From: Pedobacter sp. SL55
GTDB taxonomy: Bacteria > Bacteroidota > Bacteroidia > Sphingobacteriales > Sphingobacteriaceae
Direction of reading: 5' to 3'
Length of the DNA stretch: 64,000 nt
Assembly (NCBI RefSeq): GCF_026625705.1
Contig: NZ_CP113059.1
Location: forward strand, 496,001 to 560,000
The translations under genes were made by a program, and so were the position numbers. This document shows positions 1 to 8,212 of this stretch, piece by piece. Within the stretch, counting starts at the first letter, position 1; every line of letters starts with the position of its first letter. Below the pieces are notes generated by a model, which saw nothing but the letters and a program-made list of their open reading frames with translations, was not told the origin of the DNA and did not search any database.

Positions 1-558
1 ATTGGTCAGCCAACACACATCATTAGCTTTGAAAAGGGAGTTTTCAAAGAGGAACACGGAAATGACCTAACAACAAAAAAAGGCTTTGGCAGCTATCATT
101 TAAAAAAAGATAAATTAATTTTTATTTATAGAGACTACCCTCAGCAGGACAGCTCCCGTTATGAACTTATAGACCAGGGTCCCTTAGCTCATTCAAATTT
201 AGACATCGCTATTTTTGATTCGCAATCTGTACCCATGTGGGGAATGTACGGATGTCGAGATGTTGAAAATAACATATTGAACCTGATCGGCACAGATAAG
301 AATGGCAAGGGAAATATGACAATTTTCAAGAATAAAAACATTGGCTTCTTCACTATTGACCGTATTGGCTACCATAGAATCTTAATACCGATAAAGAAAA
401 TAATGGGTAGATCAGCAACTCTAAAAGCTTACTTACGACCTCAGGAAAATTATTATATAGAAGCTGGCATTAAAAAATATCAAATTTTAGAGTTCTCCAG
501 TGAAAAATTAGTGCTAACCAAAGATGGAACGACCTATGCTTTTAAAAAAGTTGAATAA
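1..558 (+). CDS. hypothetical protein, 5'-truncated by window edge
   Basis: The reading frame is open from base 1 to the TAA at 556-558, so the gene starts upstream of the window. The visible 185 residues are rich in Lys, Ile, Tyr and aromatic residues and look like the beta-rich C-terminal part of a soluble or exported protein. I recognise no family. The internal Met at 235 is unlikely to be the start because coding-like sequence continues upstream of it. The gene ends only about 8 bp before a dispersed repeat that carries a group II intron. It is probably one more member of the small-protein island that follows, by position only. Confidence 0.6.
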   Translation: MGQPTHIISFEKGVFKEEHGNDLTTKKGFGSYHLKKDKLIFIYRDYPQQDSSRYELIDQGPLAHSNLDIAIFDSQSVPMWGMYGCRDVENNILNLIGTDKNGKGNMTIFKNKNIGFFTIDRIGYHRILIPIKKIMGRSATLKAYLRPQENYYIEAGIKKYQILEFSSEKLVLTKDGTTYAFKKVE

Positions 559-565
559 TATGACT

Positions 566-1295
566 CCCATTCTGGCTTAAGGTGTGCCGTGAATGAATAA
601 TAAGGTTGTATTTATTCTTCAATGTTGGATAAAAGATGATGGTAGGTCCATCACAGTCGTTGTGCAAGCAGAGGCTGTAAACCGCCTCTCGGTGCTAAAG
701 GAGTAATTCGATGGTATTGAACGGAAAGGGGAAAAGGCCAGCAGGACTGGTCAGGTGCGGATAAGGGAGATGAATGCAAATGAACCATCGATGAAGTAAT
801 GAGATAGAGACACCTATTGTCAAAAGTTGGTTTTCTTAAGGACTGATGAAGATTGTAGCGGCTACTTGCTTACTGGCTACAAGGCAATCGTTATAGAGGT
901 GGCATGACCCTTATTCAGGCTTTTATCCGGAACACGGGAAGTCCATATCGGATATAAAGCGAAATGCACAAGCAGGCAATACCTGTAAGGCTGAAAAGCG
1001 ATGCCGTTATGGATGGCGGACTAACTCATAGTAGTGATGAAGTTTCTGTAATGGAAATGGAGCGAAGGGGTTAGCTAATTTATTAATGCTCATGGTCAAC
1101 CATAATAGGGAGGAACCTAATGCAGAGATAGGTTAGAAGAGCCGTATGAATTGAGAGGTTCACGTACGGTTCTGTGAGAGGTTTGGGCTGAAATGCCCTT
1201 ACCTACTCGACCAATTTCTAGCGCAAGCATTAGCGTAGCGGTGCTTGTGCTTTTGTTGAAAATAGTAGTCACCAGCAAATGCTGGCGCCAGAAAG
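566..1295 (+). repeat. Palindromic ~100-bp repeat (family A), copy 1, split by a group II intron
   Basis: The left part (566-581) and the right part (1212-1295) together match the intact copies at 8762-8853, 9446-9541 and 9641-9742. The intron occupies 582-1211. The intact element begins CCCATTCTGGC and ends GCCAGAAAGGGG, so its ends are inverted repeats. It also has internal hairpins, one of them CCAGCA-AA-TGCTGG. The right part carries one extra A (CAATTTC against CATTTC). Confidence 0.85.
582..1211 (+). ncRNA. Group II intron RNA lacking its reverse-transcriptase ORF
   Basis: The 5' end reads GTGCC, matching the group II GUGYG rule. The region at 1139-1180 has the domain V signature: GAGCCGTATG, an AT-rich hairpin stem, then CACGTACGGTTC. 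The 3' end is CTACTCGAC, ending in AY as expected. The 5' exon ends CTTAAG and the same hexamer occurs at 835-840 inside domain I, a self-complementary IBS1/EBS1 match that fixes the boundary. The 'actcatagtagtgatgaag' to 'gagcgaagggg' stretch near 1021-1072 is the sequence that usually precedes the intron-encoded protein in domain IV. Here it runs into only about 40 nt before the conserved 3' part, so the ORF is missing. Movement would need a reverse transcriptase in trans. Confidence 0.88.
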
Positions 1296-1402
1296 AAATT
1301 GAACCAGCTAAAACCAGAGAAAAACTCATCAAAGCATTTAAAATGCTGGAGAACAAAGTAGTGAATATGCCAAGGAAAAAACATGGGAATATTCCATTGT
1401 AA
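1294..1402 (+). pseudogene. 3' remnant of a gene, YdeI/OmpD-associated-like tail
   Basis: After the family A repeat a frame encodes about 36 residues reading EIEPAKTREKLIKAFKMLEN and on to HGNIPL-stop. The 'I..AK..E....I.KA..ML' pattern resembles the C-terminal helix of YdeI-like proteins, but this assignment is tentative. The last 12 codons reappear at 5093-5131 with only synonymous changes (GGG/GGC, CCA/CCG, TTG/CTT). That shows both are tails of a formerly coding gene that sat directly upstream of each zincin gene. The N-terminal part is lost, replaced by the repeat. Confidence 0.55.
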
Positions 1403-1458
1403 TAAATTTGCAATTTGCTTTGACATAGCCTATCTTAGAAAAACAAATATAAAAACCT

Positions 1459-3146
1459 ATGTATAAACATTTTACCCCCCTATTTTTGGCACATTAAAAG
1501 CGCTTGCTTGTGTTGCTTTTGGTGTACTTTTAATTATTACCGCCTGTAAAAAAAACTATAGCGAAGATGTTGGACTAACCAGCGAACAAAACAACAAACT
1601 AGCCGAGTGGTATAAAGCCAATCTAAAAATTTCAGATGAAAACCCATTTAGTAAACTAGTACCAAATTGGGAAAAGGTGTATATCGGTAAAAAGGACAAT
1701 AAAATTGTGTACGAAGTAGAGCTCACCAACCCAGAAAACCTAATGGTACTTGGGCAAAAGGCAAACCGAAGCAACTTGGAACAAGAAGCCAAAAAACATA
1801 CGATTAAACTATTGTTATTTGAAGACGAAAAGACCAAAAAAATACTTTACGCCTCCTATATGTCATTAGAAAAACACAGCACAGGCGAATTTGAGAAACT
1901 GCACTACAAAAACCTTGGCAACTTTACAGGTACGGTTTTATACTACCATTTTACGGGACAATTAGCAAACGGATGGAACTATGCAAACGGCAGGATTGCC
2001 GAAAAGATAGCTGTTATAACGGAGAAGCAGTTTGATCAATTGCAGACACAAACGCAGGGAGACATTCGCACAGAAGCCACAGTATGTCAGTCTGGTTTTG
2101 CAGACAAGTATCAGTGGACTTGCGTTGGCGTACCAGGCTACGAAAATTGCGGATTTACCTATGTAGGCCAAGAATATGTGACCTACTGCAGCTATGAGGA
2201 AGAGGATAAAGACTATCTAGGAAATGAAAATGAGAGCGGCGGAGGATATTTTCCCCCGGAATATACGGATTGTGCCGGAGTAGCCGGAGGAACCGCTATC
2301 TGGAGTAATGAATGTAACACCTGCATTGGTGGTACTACAGGACTGACCGCTTGCCCACCTATAGCAGATATTAAAAAAGATAGCTTGAAAAAGTATTATC
2401 CTTGTATGGATAAACTGGTTTTGAAAAAACTGGAGAACGATACATTGTACTCGAAATTAATTAAGCCTTTTCAGAATATTTATATTCCAGGAGCCGGTCA
2501 AGTCAGCTTTGCTGGTCTCCCTAAAATCACCTATAATTTCTCTTCTCAAATTTGGGGCACTAATAATCAGTACAACTTAGGGGAGACAGAAAATACTACT
2601 GCGGCTAACTCCACAATTTATTTGAATACACAAGCGATACAGAATGCCTCTCAGCTATTTCTACAAGTTGCAACCATACATGAGACGGCACATGCCTACC
2701 TAACGTACTACATAAAAATGGGAACTTGGGGACAAACCATTCAAGAAGGTGGAGATTTTCCTTGGGCATTGAAAATGGCTAATTATGGTGTAATTGCCAC
2801 AGGACAGTATATGACTGGCAACTATACAGATCACTCGATTTTCATTAATCATTATCTTAACGAAACAGTTAACATTTTAAGATCTGTAAATGGAGGGGCC
2901 TATACTAATCAAGAGTATATAATGGCGGCTATCTATGGAATGAACAATGCTGGTACAATTCCGCCGTCATTAGCTACCACTTCTACAGGGCAAACGTATT
3001 TTACTAATTTAAAAAATCAACTTAATACCAGCTATAATAATATACTTACACAAAATGGCATAACACCTGCTATGATCAATACATTTTATAACAGTAATCT
3101 TATTAATGTACCTGTTAACAAAAAACTACCGACAAATTGCCCTTAA
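1459..3146 (+). CDS. Putative zincin lipoprotein 1 (HExxH), frame broken by a C6 tract near the start
   Basis: The ATG at 1459 gives MYKHFTP and then stops. With one more C in the C6 run (1475-1480) the frame joins a lipoprotein signal ending LLIITAC and continues to 3146, about 562 residues. The downstream frame has no start codon before the lipobox. The mature part has a cysteine block (C.GVAGGTA, then C..CIGGTTGLTACP) and a C-terminal domain with HETAH, a zinc-metallopeptidase HExxH motif. About 55 residues later a TDHSIF...Y stretch aligns with TQHEDM...Y of the second copy and may give the third ligand. Domain order matches the paralog at 5189-6656. The next gene starts 1 nt after the stop. 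It is probably an outer-membrane or secreted zinc peptidase; an effector role is inference. Confidence 0.75.
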
Positions 3147-3147
3147 T

Positions 3148-3597
3148 ATGAAGCTTGGAACTATAATTTTGACCCTAGCTCTTTCATTCCATTCTGGAAT
3201 AATCAAAGCTCAAGACGAAAGAACTAAAATTTATTTTTTGGCAGATACTATTGATGTTCCTAAAAACCAAAGAATACTCGAAATAAGTAGAGGCCCTTTA
3301 TGGTTCGTAGGCGCCTATGAGTTTTATATGAAATTACATCCTAATGAGAATAGTAACTTGACATATATATATGAGGAACCTCATCCAGAGATGCAAGCGA
3401 AAATTGTAGATACATTGCCAAGATACCACTATAGGAGCTGGAAATCATTATTTGAACTCTTGACAAATCGAGATAAGCCTTTTGATGACAATTATCAACT
3501 TTATATTACCGAGAAGTTACCAAACGGAAAGTACGCAACACATAAAGTTTACAGGCCGATGCCAACTCGTTCTATTAACAACCGAAGCAACAAATAA
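3148..3597 (+). CDS. Small secreted protein coupled to zincin 1
   Basis: The ATG at 3148 follows the zincin stop by 1 nt (taa-t-ATG), so translation is probably coupled. The first ~20 residues (MKLGTIILTLALSFHSGIIKAQ) form a Sec signal peptide, which supports this start over the in-frame upstream Met at 3106. The mature part is about 128 residues with many Tyr, Pro and charged residues and no motif that I recognise. Its position right behind a putative effector is that of an immunity or inhibitor protein, but that is inferred from context only. A hairpin block follows 44 bp after the stop. Confidence 0.7.
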   Translation: MKLGTIILTLALSFHSGIIKAQDERTKIYFLADTIDVPKNQRILEISRGPLWFVGAYEFYMKLHPNENSNLTYIYEEPHPEMQAKIVDTLPRYHYRSWKSLFELLTNRDKPFDDNYQLYITEKLPNGKYATHKVYRPMPTRSINNRSNK

Positions 3598-3641
3598 TTG
3601 GCTATTAACACACCATAAATGGCAGTTCCCATCCACAAACT

Positions 3642-3678
3642 GGTTTAATTGCTCGCTATTATAGCGGACAATTAAACC
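3642..3678 (+). repeat. Recurrent hairpin block, copy 1
   Basis: GGTTTAATTG pairs perfectly with CAATTAAACC around an inner CGCTATTATAGCG hairpin. Related copies lie at 4928-4963, 7952-7988 and 10395-10430, each behind an island gene. The stem of this copy differs from the 4928 copy by paired changes (AATTG/CAATT against AAGTGC/GCACTT), which indicates selection for the fold. Similarity continues into an A-rich tail to about 3720. It could act as a terminator, mRNA stabiliser or recombination point. Confidence 0.75.
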
Positions 3679-3762
3679 TTAAAATAAAACCGAAAGAATA
3701 CCTACAAAAAAACAAGCGTTACTAGCGATAAGTATTAAATTTGTGACACCAATTCCCTGCTA

Positions 3763-3847
3763 ATGCTAAAACGAAGCGACGTAATTTTAATGGCCTTTTG
3801 TACGGGCTTAATTGTTGCAAACATTTACTATTGCCAACCTTTGGTAA
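3763..3847 (+). pseudogene. 5' fragment of the MFS transporter gene
   Basis: The first ~28 codons match the start of the intact MFS gene at 10516 (MLKRSDVILMAFCTGLIVAN and on), with mostly third-position differences. About 120 bp of upstream sequence, including the hairpin block, also matches the region before 10516. The fragment ends abruptly where the truncated palindromic element begins at 3848. It is a duplication remnant and cannot make a working transporter. Confidence 0.9.
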
Positions 3848-3911
3848 CCCTGCTAGCGCACGCCTGTGGCGTGTGTTTTAATTAATTAAACGATATCATT
3901 GAACATATTCT
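3848..3911 (+). mobile_element. Truncated palindromic element (family B)
   Basis: This 64-bp piece is identical to the left two thirds of the intact element at 5002-5092, starting CCCTGCTAGCGCACGCC. The right terminal repeat is missing, so the copy was cut by a later rearrangement. It lies exactly at the break of the MFS gene fragment. Confidence 0.8.
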
Positions 3912-3999
3912 CCGCTGGTATATTAAATCAAAGTAATGCGCAAAGACTCTTGAATAGCGCAGAAAGAGACACTAGGCAGAATAATTTTAAAGGTAAAAA

Positions 4000-4893
4000 A
4001 TGTTAAACATGAAAAAAATTGTCCTTTTATTCTTATTGCTATCCACTAGCTCATTTAAGCTAAGTGCCAATTCAAATCTGTCGCAAAAATATTTTATATT
4101 GGATGAAAATTCAAATTCTTACCAATTTCATACCATTAAATTAAGTAATAAAGGAAAGCAAATAGAATTATATAACTTATTGTATGATCAATCAAATTTG
4201 ATACTATTTTCGGTACTCCCTGTAAAAGGGGATATGATGTGGAGTGAAATTGAAGTTTCTAAAATCAAAGGGCAAATTATAGATTTTCCAGTTCTAAAAC
4301 AGATTTTTTCTGAAGCATTCAACAGTTATCAGAAATCGAACTTCTATGACTGCGATTTCATTAAACGACAGGATATCTCCCTGGTCATCAATAAAAATGG
4401 AAAGTTTTTTGTTAGTAGCTTTTGCTTATCAGAGTATTTCAGTATAGTTACACAAAGCCTTGTTTTTCCTAATTTGATGGCTAACGCTATAATTAACATT
4501 AGCTCCCCTACAATAGCTGTAAAAGACTTTGAGAGCAAGTATTATAACGCTTATGGGCATTATTCTCCTAATGCAATTACAGAACGGAGTTCTACAGGAA
4601 CTACAAACTTACTGAGACCTTTAGAAAAGCCACTACTTTTTAGATCTGAAGAGATTGAAATTTTCGGCTTCAAAGCCTATAAATTTTGGCAATTTACAGA
4701 TTGGCACATCAACCACGGAATTAACTATTATCGAGGTATTGACAGGTTTTTATTTGTGCCAAATATCGGTATAGTGGCTGGCTCATTTGACGCTTTTCTC
4801 TCAAAAAACTCAGCAGATACAATGAAAGCCTATCTCGAAGAAATACTCATATTACCATCGGATAAAGATAAAATCAAATCCAAAGTTGAATAA
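4000..4893 (+). CDS. Secreted protein of unknown function
   Basis: The protein has 297 residues with a signal peptide after MLNMKKIVLLFLLLSTSS; cleavage is probably near LSANS. The Met at 4009 is an equally good start. The mature part (~270 residues) alternates hydrophobic and polar residues and has no catalytic motif that I recognise. A hairpin block (4928-4963) follows 35 bp after the stop. The promoter-proximal 47 bp (3980-4026) is duplicated at 8081-8127 in front of a repeat, so a second copy of this gene once existed there. It has no zincin directly upstream, so it may be an orphan of the array. Confidence 0.7.
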   Translation: MLNMKKIVLLFLLLSTSSFKLSANSNLSQKYFILDENSNSYQFHTIKLSNKGKQIELYNLLYDQSNLILFSVLPVKGDMMWSEIEVSKIKGQIIDFPVLKQIFSEAFNSYQKSNFYDCDFIKRQDISLVINKNGKFFVSSFCLSEYFSIVTQSLVFPNLMANAIINISSPTIAVKDFESKYYNAYGHYSPNAITERSSTGTTNLLRPLEKPLLFRSEEIEIFGFKAYKFWQFTDWHINHGINYYRGIDRFLFVPNIGIVAGSFDAFLSKNSADTMKAYLEEILILPSDKDKIKSKVE

Positions 4894-4927
4894 TTCTTTT
4901 TGGATAGTATTATTACGCATGTGGCTA

Positions 4928-4963
4928 GTTTAAGTGCTCGCTATTTCAGCAGGCACTTAAACC
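4928..4963 (+). repeat. Recurrent hairpin block, copy 2
   Basis: GTTTAAGTGC pairs perfectly with GCACTTAAAC, with a CGCT-ATTTC-AGC inner part. The A-rich tail runs to about 5000, where the family B element begins. It sits 35 bp behind the stop of the secreted-protein gene. Confidence 0.75.
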
Positions 4964-5001
4964 TTAAAAATAAACCTAAAGACATATCTACTAAAAAAAG
5001 A

Positions 5002-5092
5002 CCCTGCTAGCGCACGCCTGTGGCGTGTGTTTTAATTAATTAAACGATATCATTGAACATATTCACACGCCAAAGGCGTGCGCTAGCAAGGG
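5002..5092. mobile_element. Intact palindromic element (family B), 91 bp
   Basis: The left end CCCTGCTAGCGCACGCCTG and the right end (reverse complement CCCTTGCTAGCGCACGCCTT) are near-perfect 28-bp inverted repeats. Each end is itself a hairpin (CACGCC-TGT-GGCGTG and CACGCC-AAA-GGCGTG). No ORF is inside. Nested palindromes of this kind are typical of REP-like elements moved in trans by RAYT/IS200-type transposases; none is encoded in this window. No clear target duplication is visible. Confidence 0.8.
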
Positions 5093-5131
5093 AATATGCC
5101 AAGGAAAAAACATGGCAATATTCCGCTTTAA
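5093..5131 (+). pseudogene. 12-codon gene tail shared with 1364-1402
   Basis: It encodes NMPRKKHGNIPL-stop, identical in protein to the tail at 1364-1402 but with three synonymous differences. It marks the end of a lost gene upstream of zincin 2, and the family B element abuts it. Homology with the first copy continues through the ~55-bp leader to the zincin ATG. Confidence 0.55.
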
Positions 5132-5188
5132 AAAAATTTGTAATTCGCTGATAAAACCTTACCTTAGAAAAACCAAATATAAAAACCT

Positions 5189-6656
5189 ATGTATAAACAT
5201 TTTACCCCCCTGTTAGGAAATTAAACCTTTGCTTAATTTTTGGCTTTGCAATACTACTGCTAATTATAGATTCCTGTAAAAAGGAAGGATACAGTGTAGA
5301 TAAAGAAATAATAGAAGCAAAATAGTAACCTTCGCTCAACTAAAGCAACAGACACAGCATTATTTCACCAAACAACACCCACTTGATACGGGAAGGCGTA
5401 TTGCGCTGTGGCACAAAGCCTACACCATCGGACTAAAAAATGGAACCAACATTATACATGTGCCACTAAAAGAAACCTATTACGAATTGCATAACCAAAC
5501 TAAAACCCATTTGGTGGCATACAGAGACTCCTTGGGGAATATCATATCTTCAATTATGGTTATGCGCCCGGAAAAAGGAAGTATAAAATCCATAGAAGGA
5601 CAAACAAATTTAAAAAATTTTACTGGAGATATATTACTTTACACTTTAGACAAAAATTTTATAAGAGGCCGTGTTTTAAAAGATGGGCAAATTATAGGTG
5701 AACTAAAAATTGAAACATTGGCTGTAAACAACACTGCAACCAACGGAGAAGGAAAATATGGGCAAGGCAGAATAATGAGTACAACCAATTACCAGATACC
5801 TAATAAAACACAGGCCTGGCAAGAGGAGTGCCAATGGAGGCAGGGACAAAATTACATAAACGCCCAGGGTGAAGTGGTCGTAACGGCAGTACGATACTGC
5901 AGATGGACATATCAGCCAGATGAGGTCATACCGCCAATATCCGAAATCGACTATACCGGAGCAGGACCATCGGGCTGGACTAGGTATGATTGCAATGGAG
6001 ATGCCGAAGGAACCGCGTATGAAGCAGATTGTGGATGCATTGAAGGTAATACGGGATTGACCGCTTGCCCAACAAGAGAAATAAGGGACAGTGTGCAAAA
6101 CCCTTGTATAAAAGCTCAACTGAATCTAGCATTAACTGCCAAAACAACTATCTTAAACATGCTCAACAATACTTTTGGCGGCACCGTTGAGTTTGAAGAT
6201 TTATCGTTGACTTTTAAAGATGTTACTAATTTGCCTGATAGTATTTCGGGAGACGCAAAACGGTGGAGTGCAACTTCAATTGAATTTGAGATAAGGTTGA
6301 ATAAAAATAAGTTGCCAACTTATTCAAATGAGTATACTCTAAGCACCATTTATCATGAGATTTTACACGCTTATTTATATAGTAAATTGACTAAAGGTTT
6401 AGATGGAAAATATAATATTTCAACTCAGCATGAAGATATGGCCGACAATTATTTAATACTAATGATTGGAGCATTGAAGATTGCTTTTCCAAATATAAGT
6501 AACCAAGAAGCGTGGGCTCTGAGTTGGGGAGGTTTAGAAAAAACAAATTTATACTCAACTAAACTTACGCAGACACAGAAGGAGATAATAGCCGACATAA
6601 ATAGAAGACATACCAATAAACCTGCTGCAGACAAACAAGGGACATATTGCAATTAG
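5189..6656 (+). pseudogene. Putative zincin lipoprotein 2, two 1-nt frameshifts
   Basis: The ATG at 5189 begins MYKHFTP exactly as in zincin 1. One extra C in the C6 run (5205-5210) opens a lipoprotein signal ending LLLIIDSC. One extra A in the A4 run (5319-5322) then joins this to the long frame ending at 6656. The reconstructed protein has about 488 residues. It carries the cysteine block (C.GDAEGTA, C.CIEGNTGLTACP) and HEILH near the C-terminus, followed by a TQHEDM stretch. The N-terminal half aligns with zincin 1 through a shared W-K-Y pattern, while the catalytic domain is strongly diverged. As written it would not be made as a lipoprotein. It is either a decaying gene, a switched-off gene, or has homopolymer read errors. 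Confidence 0.7.
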
Positions 6657-6658
6657 TT

Positions 6659-7132
6659 ATGAAATATTTTACTATCACATTTGTTTTTATAACCAGTATG
6701 GTTTACGGACAAAATACCCCCCTAAACTGGAAAGTTTTTTAATCGGATGCATTACCAAAGGCTCTAAAGACATATATACCAAGACTAAGGAGAACTATAG
6801 TCATTTTTATGCAATTGCCATTTCGTTTGATAAAGAAGGGCGGGTAGACTCGCTTTATTACTCTGGCAAAATACGCCCAGAAACGAAAGAATTATTTGGG
6901 TTAAATAACTCGCTTTTGAATAGGATCAAATCATACAATTTTAAATATAAAATGTATCATGACAAAATAATGCTTTGCCCTTTTCTACCATTATAAAGTA
7001 CTTAATGAGTATAATGATTATAATAGTGGCTTTTTAAACATTTTAGAAAACCTGATACCAGAAGCGGTATATAGCAAGGAGGTAATTATTCTTAAGCCAA
7101 TAGTAAATGCTCATCTTCCTAGTGTTCAATAA
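6659..7132 (+). pseudogene. Frameshifted secreted partner of zincin 2
   Basis: The ATG starts 2 nt after the zincin 2 stop and encodes a signal peptide (MKYFTITFVFITSMVYGQN) that runs into a C6 tract (6717-6722). A seventh C restores the frame (PPKLESFLIGC...). A second shift near 6970 (one T too many in 'ctttgcc') is needed to reach the TAA at 7130-7132. The repaired protein aligns with the intact gene at 7441: FY.IAISFDKEGRVD against FFTITLVFNSEGKVD, then GLN.SL..RIK, NSGFLN, and a terminal II..P. This is the same coupled arrangement as 1459/3148. Confidence 0.75.
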
Positions 7133-7161
7133 TAGAGTGTAAAAAATATCAAATAAGTTAG

Positions 7162-7244
7162 CCCCATTCTGGCTTAAGCATTTCTAGCGCAAGAATTAGC
7201 GCAGCGATGCTTGTGCTTTTGTTGGAAATAGGCACCAGCAAATG
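7162..7244 (+). repeat. Family A repeat, copy 2, 3' end lost
   Basis: It starts CCCCATTCTGGCTTAAG and matches the copy at 9641 up to CCAGCAAATG, where a 149-bp inverted-repeat element takes over. The missing right end is not found beyond that element, so insertion was accompanied by a deletion. Confidence 0.85.
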
Positions 7245-7392
7245 TGGCTGTTGCACAGCTCAAAAACAAGTTATATTGATCAAAAAATGCAAAATCTACA
7301 AATAATATTTAATTGATTTACAATGTTTTATGAATTAACTTTTTATAAAAACTAATCAAAATTAAACAAAAACTTAGTTGTGCAACAGCCAC
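7244..7392. mobile_element. 149-bp MITE with 17-bp terminal inverted repeats
   Basis: The left end GTGGCTGTTGCACAGCT and the right end (reverse complement GTGGCTGTTGCACAACT) differ at one base. The interior is very AT-rich and has no ORF. The ends resemble those of IS elements that carry a GGCTGTTGCA-type terminus, but the source transposase is not in the window. No flanking target duplication is evident. Confidence 0.8.
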
Positions 7393-7440
7393 GTAATACA
7401 GCTCCTAACAAATTGGGCACTCGATGTACACCTTAAAATA

Positions 7441-7932
7441 ATGATGATGATTAGATTTTTATTAGTTCTTCTCATAATATGCCAAATTTGCTCGGCACAG
7501 GAAAAAAGACAGGGTAATGTTGACGCAATGGTCAACTATGTAATATCCAAGAATATGAACAGGGATGCCTTGATGGCAAGCCCCGAGGGAATGGCATATT
7601 TTTTTACGATTACACTAGTGTTCAATTCTGAAGGCAAGGTTGATACTGGCTTCTATTCCAAAAATCTGGACAAGAAGGTAGAAGCTGTTATGGGTCTGAA
7701 TGCCAGTCTTATTAGAAAAATAAAGGAGCAGGATGTTACATACAGAACCTATGCCTCAAAGGTGGCAGTTGTCCCCATATTCTTTTTCAGAAGAACAGAT
7801 ACGGGAATTGATTATGGTACGGGCTTTATAAAAGCCATCCAAAACCTTCTTCCAAAAGATGAACCCAAACTTTGGGGCAAATCCTGGGTTATCTTCGATC
7901 CTGTAATAAACCCATTTATGAAAACACATTAA
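7441..7932 (+). CDS. Small secreted protein, orphan paralog of the zincin 2 partner
   Basis: Three ATGs in a row (7441, 7444, 7447) precede a signal peptide (MIRFLLVLLIICQICSAQ). The frame extends upstream to 7378, but that part lies in the MITE and is rejected. The mature ~145 residues contain FFTITLVFNSEGKVD, GLNASLIRKIKEQ and a C-terminal WVIFDPV. All three blocks recur in the broken gene at 6659 and more weakly in the gene at 9799. It has no catalytic motif. If the family is an immunity family this would be an orphan immunity gene, which is inference. A hairpin block follows 19 bp after the stop. Confidence 0.75.
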   Translation: MMMIRFLLVLLIICQICSAQEKRQGNVDAMVNYVISKNMNRDALMASPEGMAYFFTITLVFNSEGKVDTGFYSKNLDKKVEAVMGLNASLIRKIKEQDVTYRTYASKVAVVPIFFFRRTDTGIDYGTGFIKAIQNLLPKDEPKLWGKSWVIFDPVINPFMKTH

Positions 7933-7951
7933 AAATTGACCATCACTAACT

Positions 7952-7988
7952 GGTTTAATTGTTCGCTTTTTCAGCGGGCACTTAAACC
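7952..7988 (+). repeat. Recurrent hairpin block, copy 3
   Basis: GGTTTAATTG faces CACTTAAACC with one unpaired position, around TTCGC...GCGGG. It carries the TTTAAAATAACC tail seen in the other copies. It lies 19 bp behind the 7441 gene. Confidence 0.7.
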
Positions 7989-8080
7989 TTTAAAATAACC
8001 GAAGACTTGTTCTGGAGATAAATGCAAGAAATACGACGGTATATTTCGGTCTGGAGACCTTGGTTTCAAAAATAGATTTG

Positions 8081-8127
8081 AATAATTATAAAGGTAAAAA
8101 ATGTTAAACATGAAAAAAATTGTCCTT
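8081..8127 (+). pseudogene. 5' fragment of the gene at 4000
   Basis: These 47 bp match 3980-4026 with one difference, covering the leader and the first 9 codons (ATG at 8101, MLNMKKIVL). A partial family A repeat then replaces the rest. The frame stays open for 29 codons through the repeat to a TAA near 8191, giving an accidental fusion ORF. Confidence 0.85.
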
Positions 8128-8132
8128 GTCTT

Positions 8133-8161
8133 GTCACCAGCAAATGCTGGCGCCAGAGAGG
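8133..8161 (+). repeat. Partial family A repeat (right end only)
   Basis: GTCACCAGCAAATGCTGG followed by CGCCAGAGAGG is identical to the right end of the full copies. The left ~70 bp is absent. It is fused to the fragment of the 4000 gene. Confidence 0.85.
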
Positions 8162-8212
8162 TTCATTTAAAAGCGAAGCAAAAAGAGATGTAAATTCAAC
8201 AAAGAAAAAGGG

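Noticed and set aside
1117..1426. Frames of 69-98 codons on both strands over the intron end and repeat
   Set aside because: They run across domain V of the intron and the repeat; only the tail from 1294 looks like real former coding sequence.
7378..7440. Upstream extension of the 7441 gene
   Set aside because: The first codons lie in the MITE right end, while the signal peptide begins at 7441-7447.
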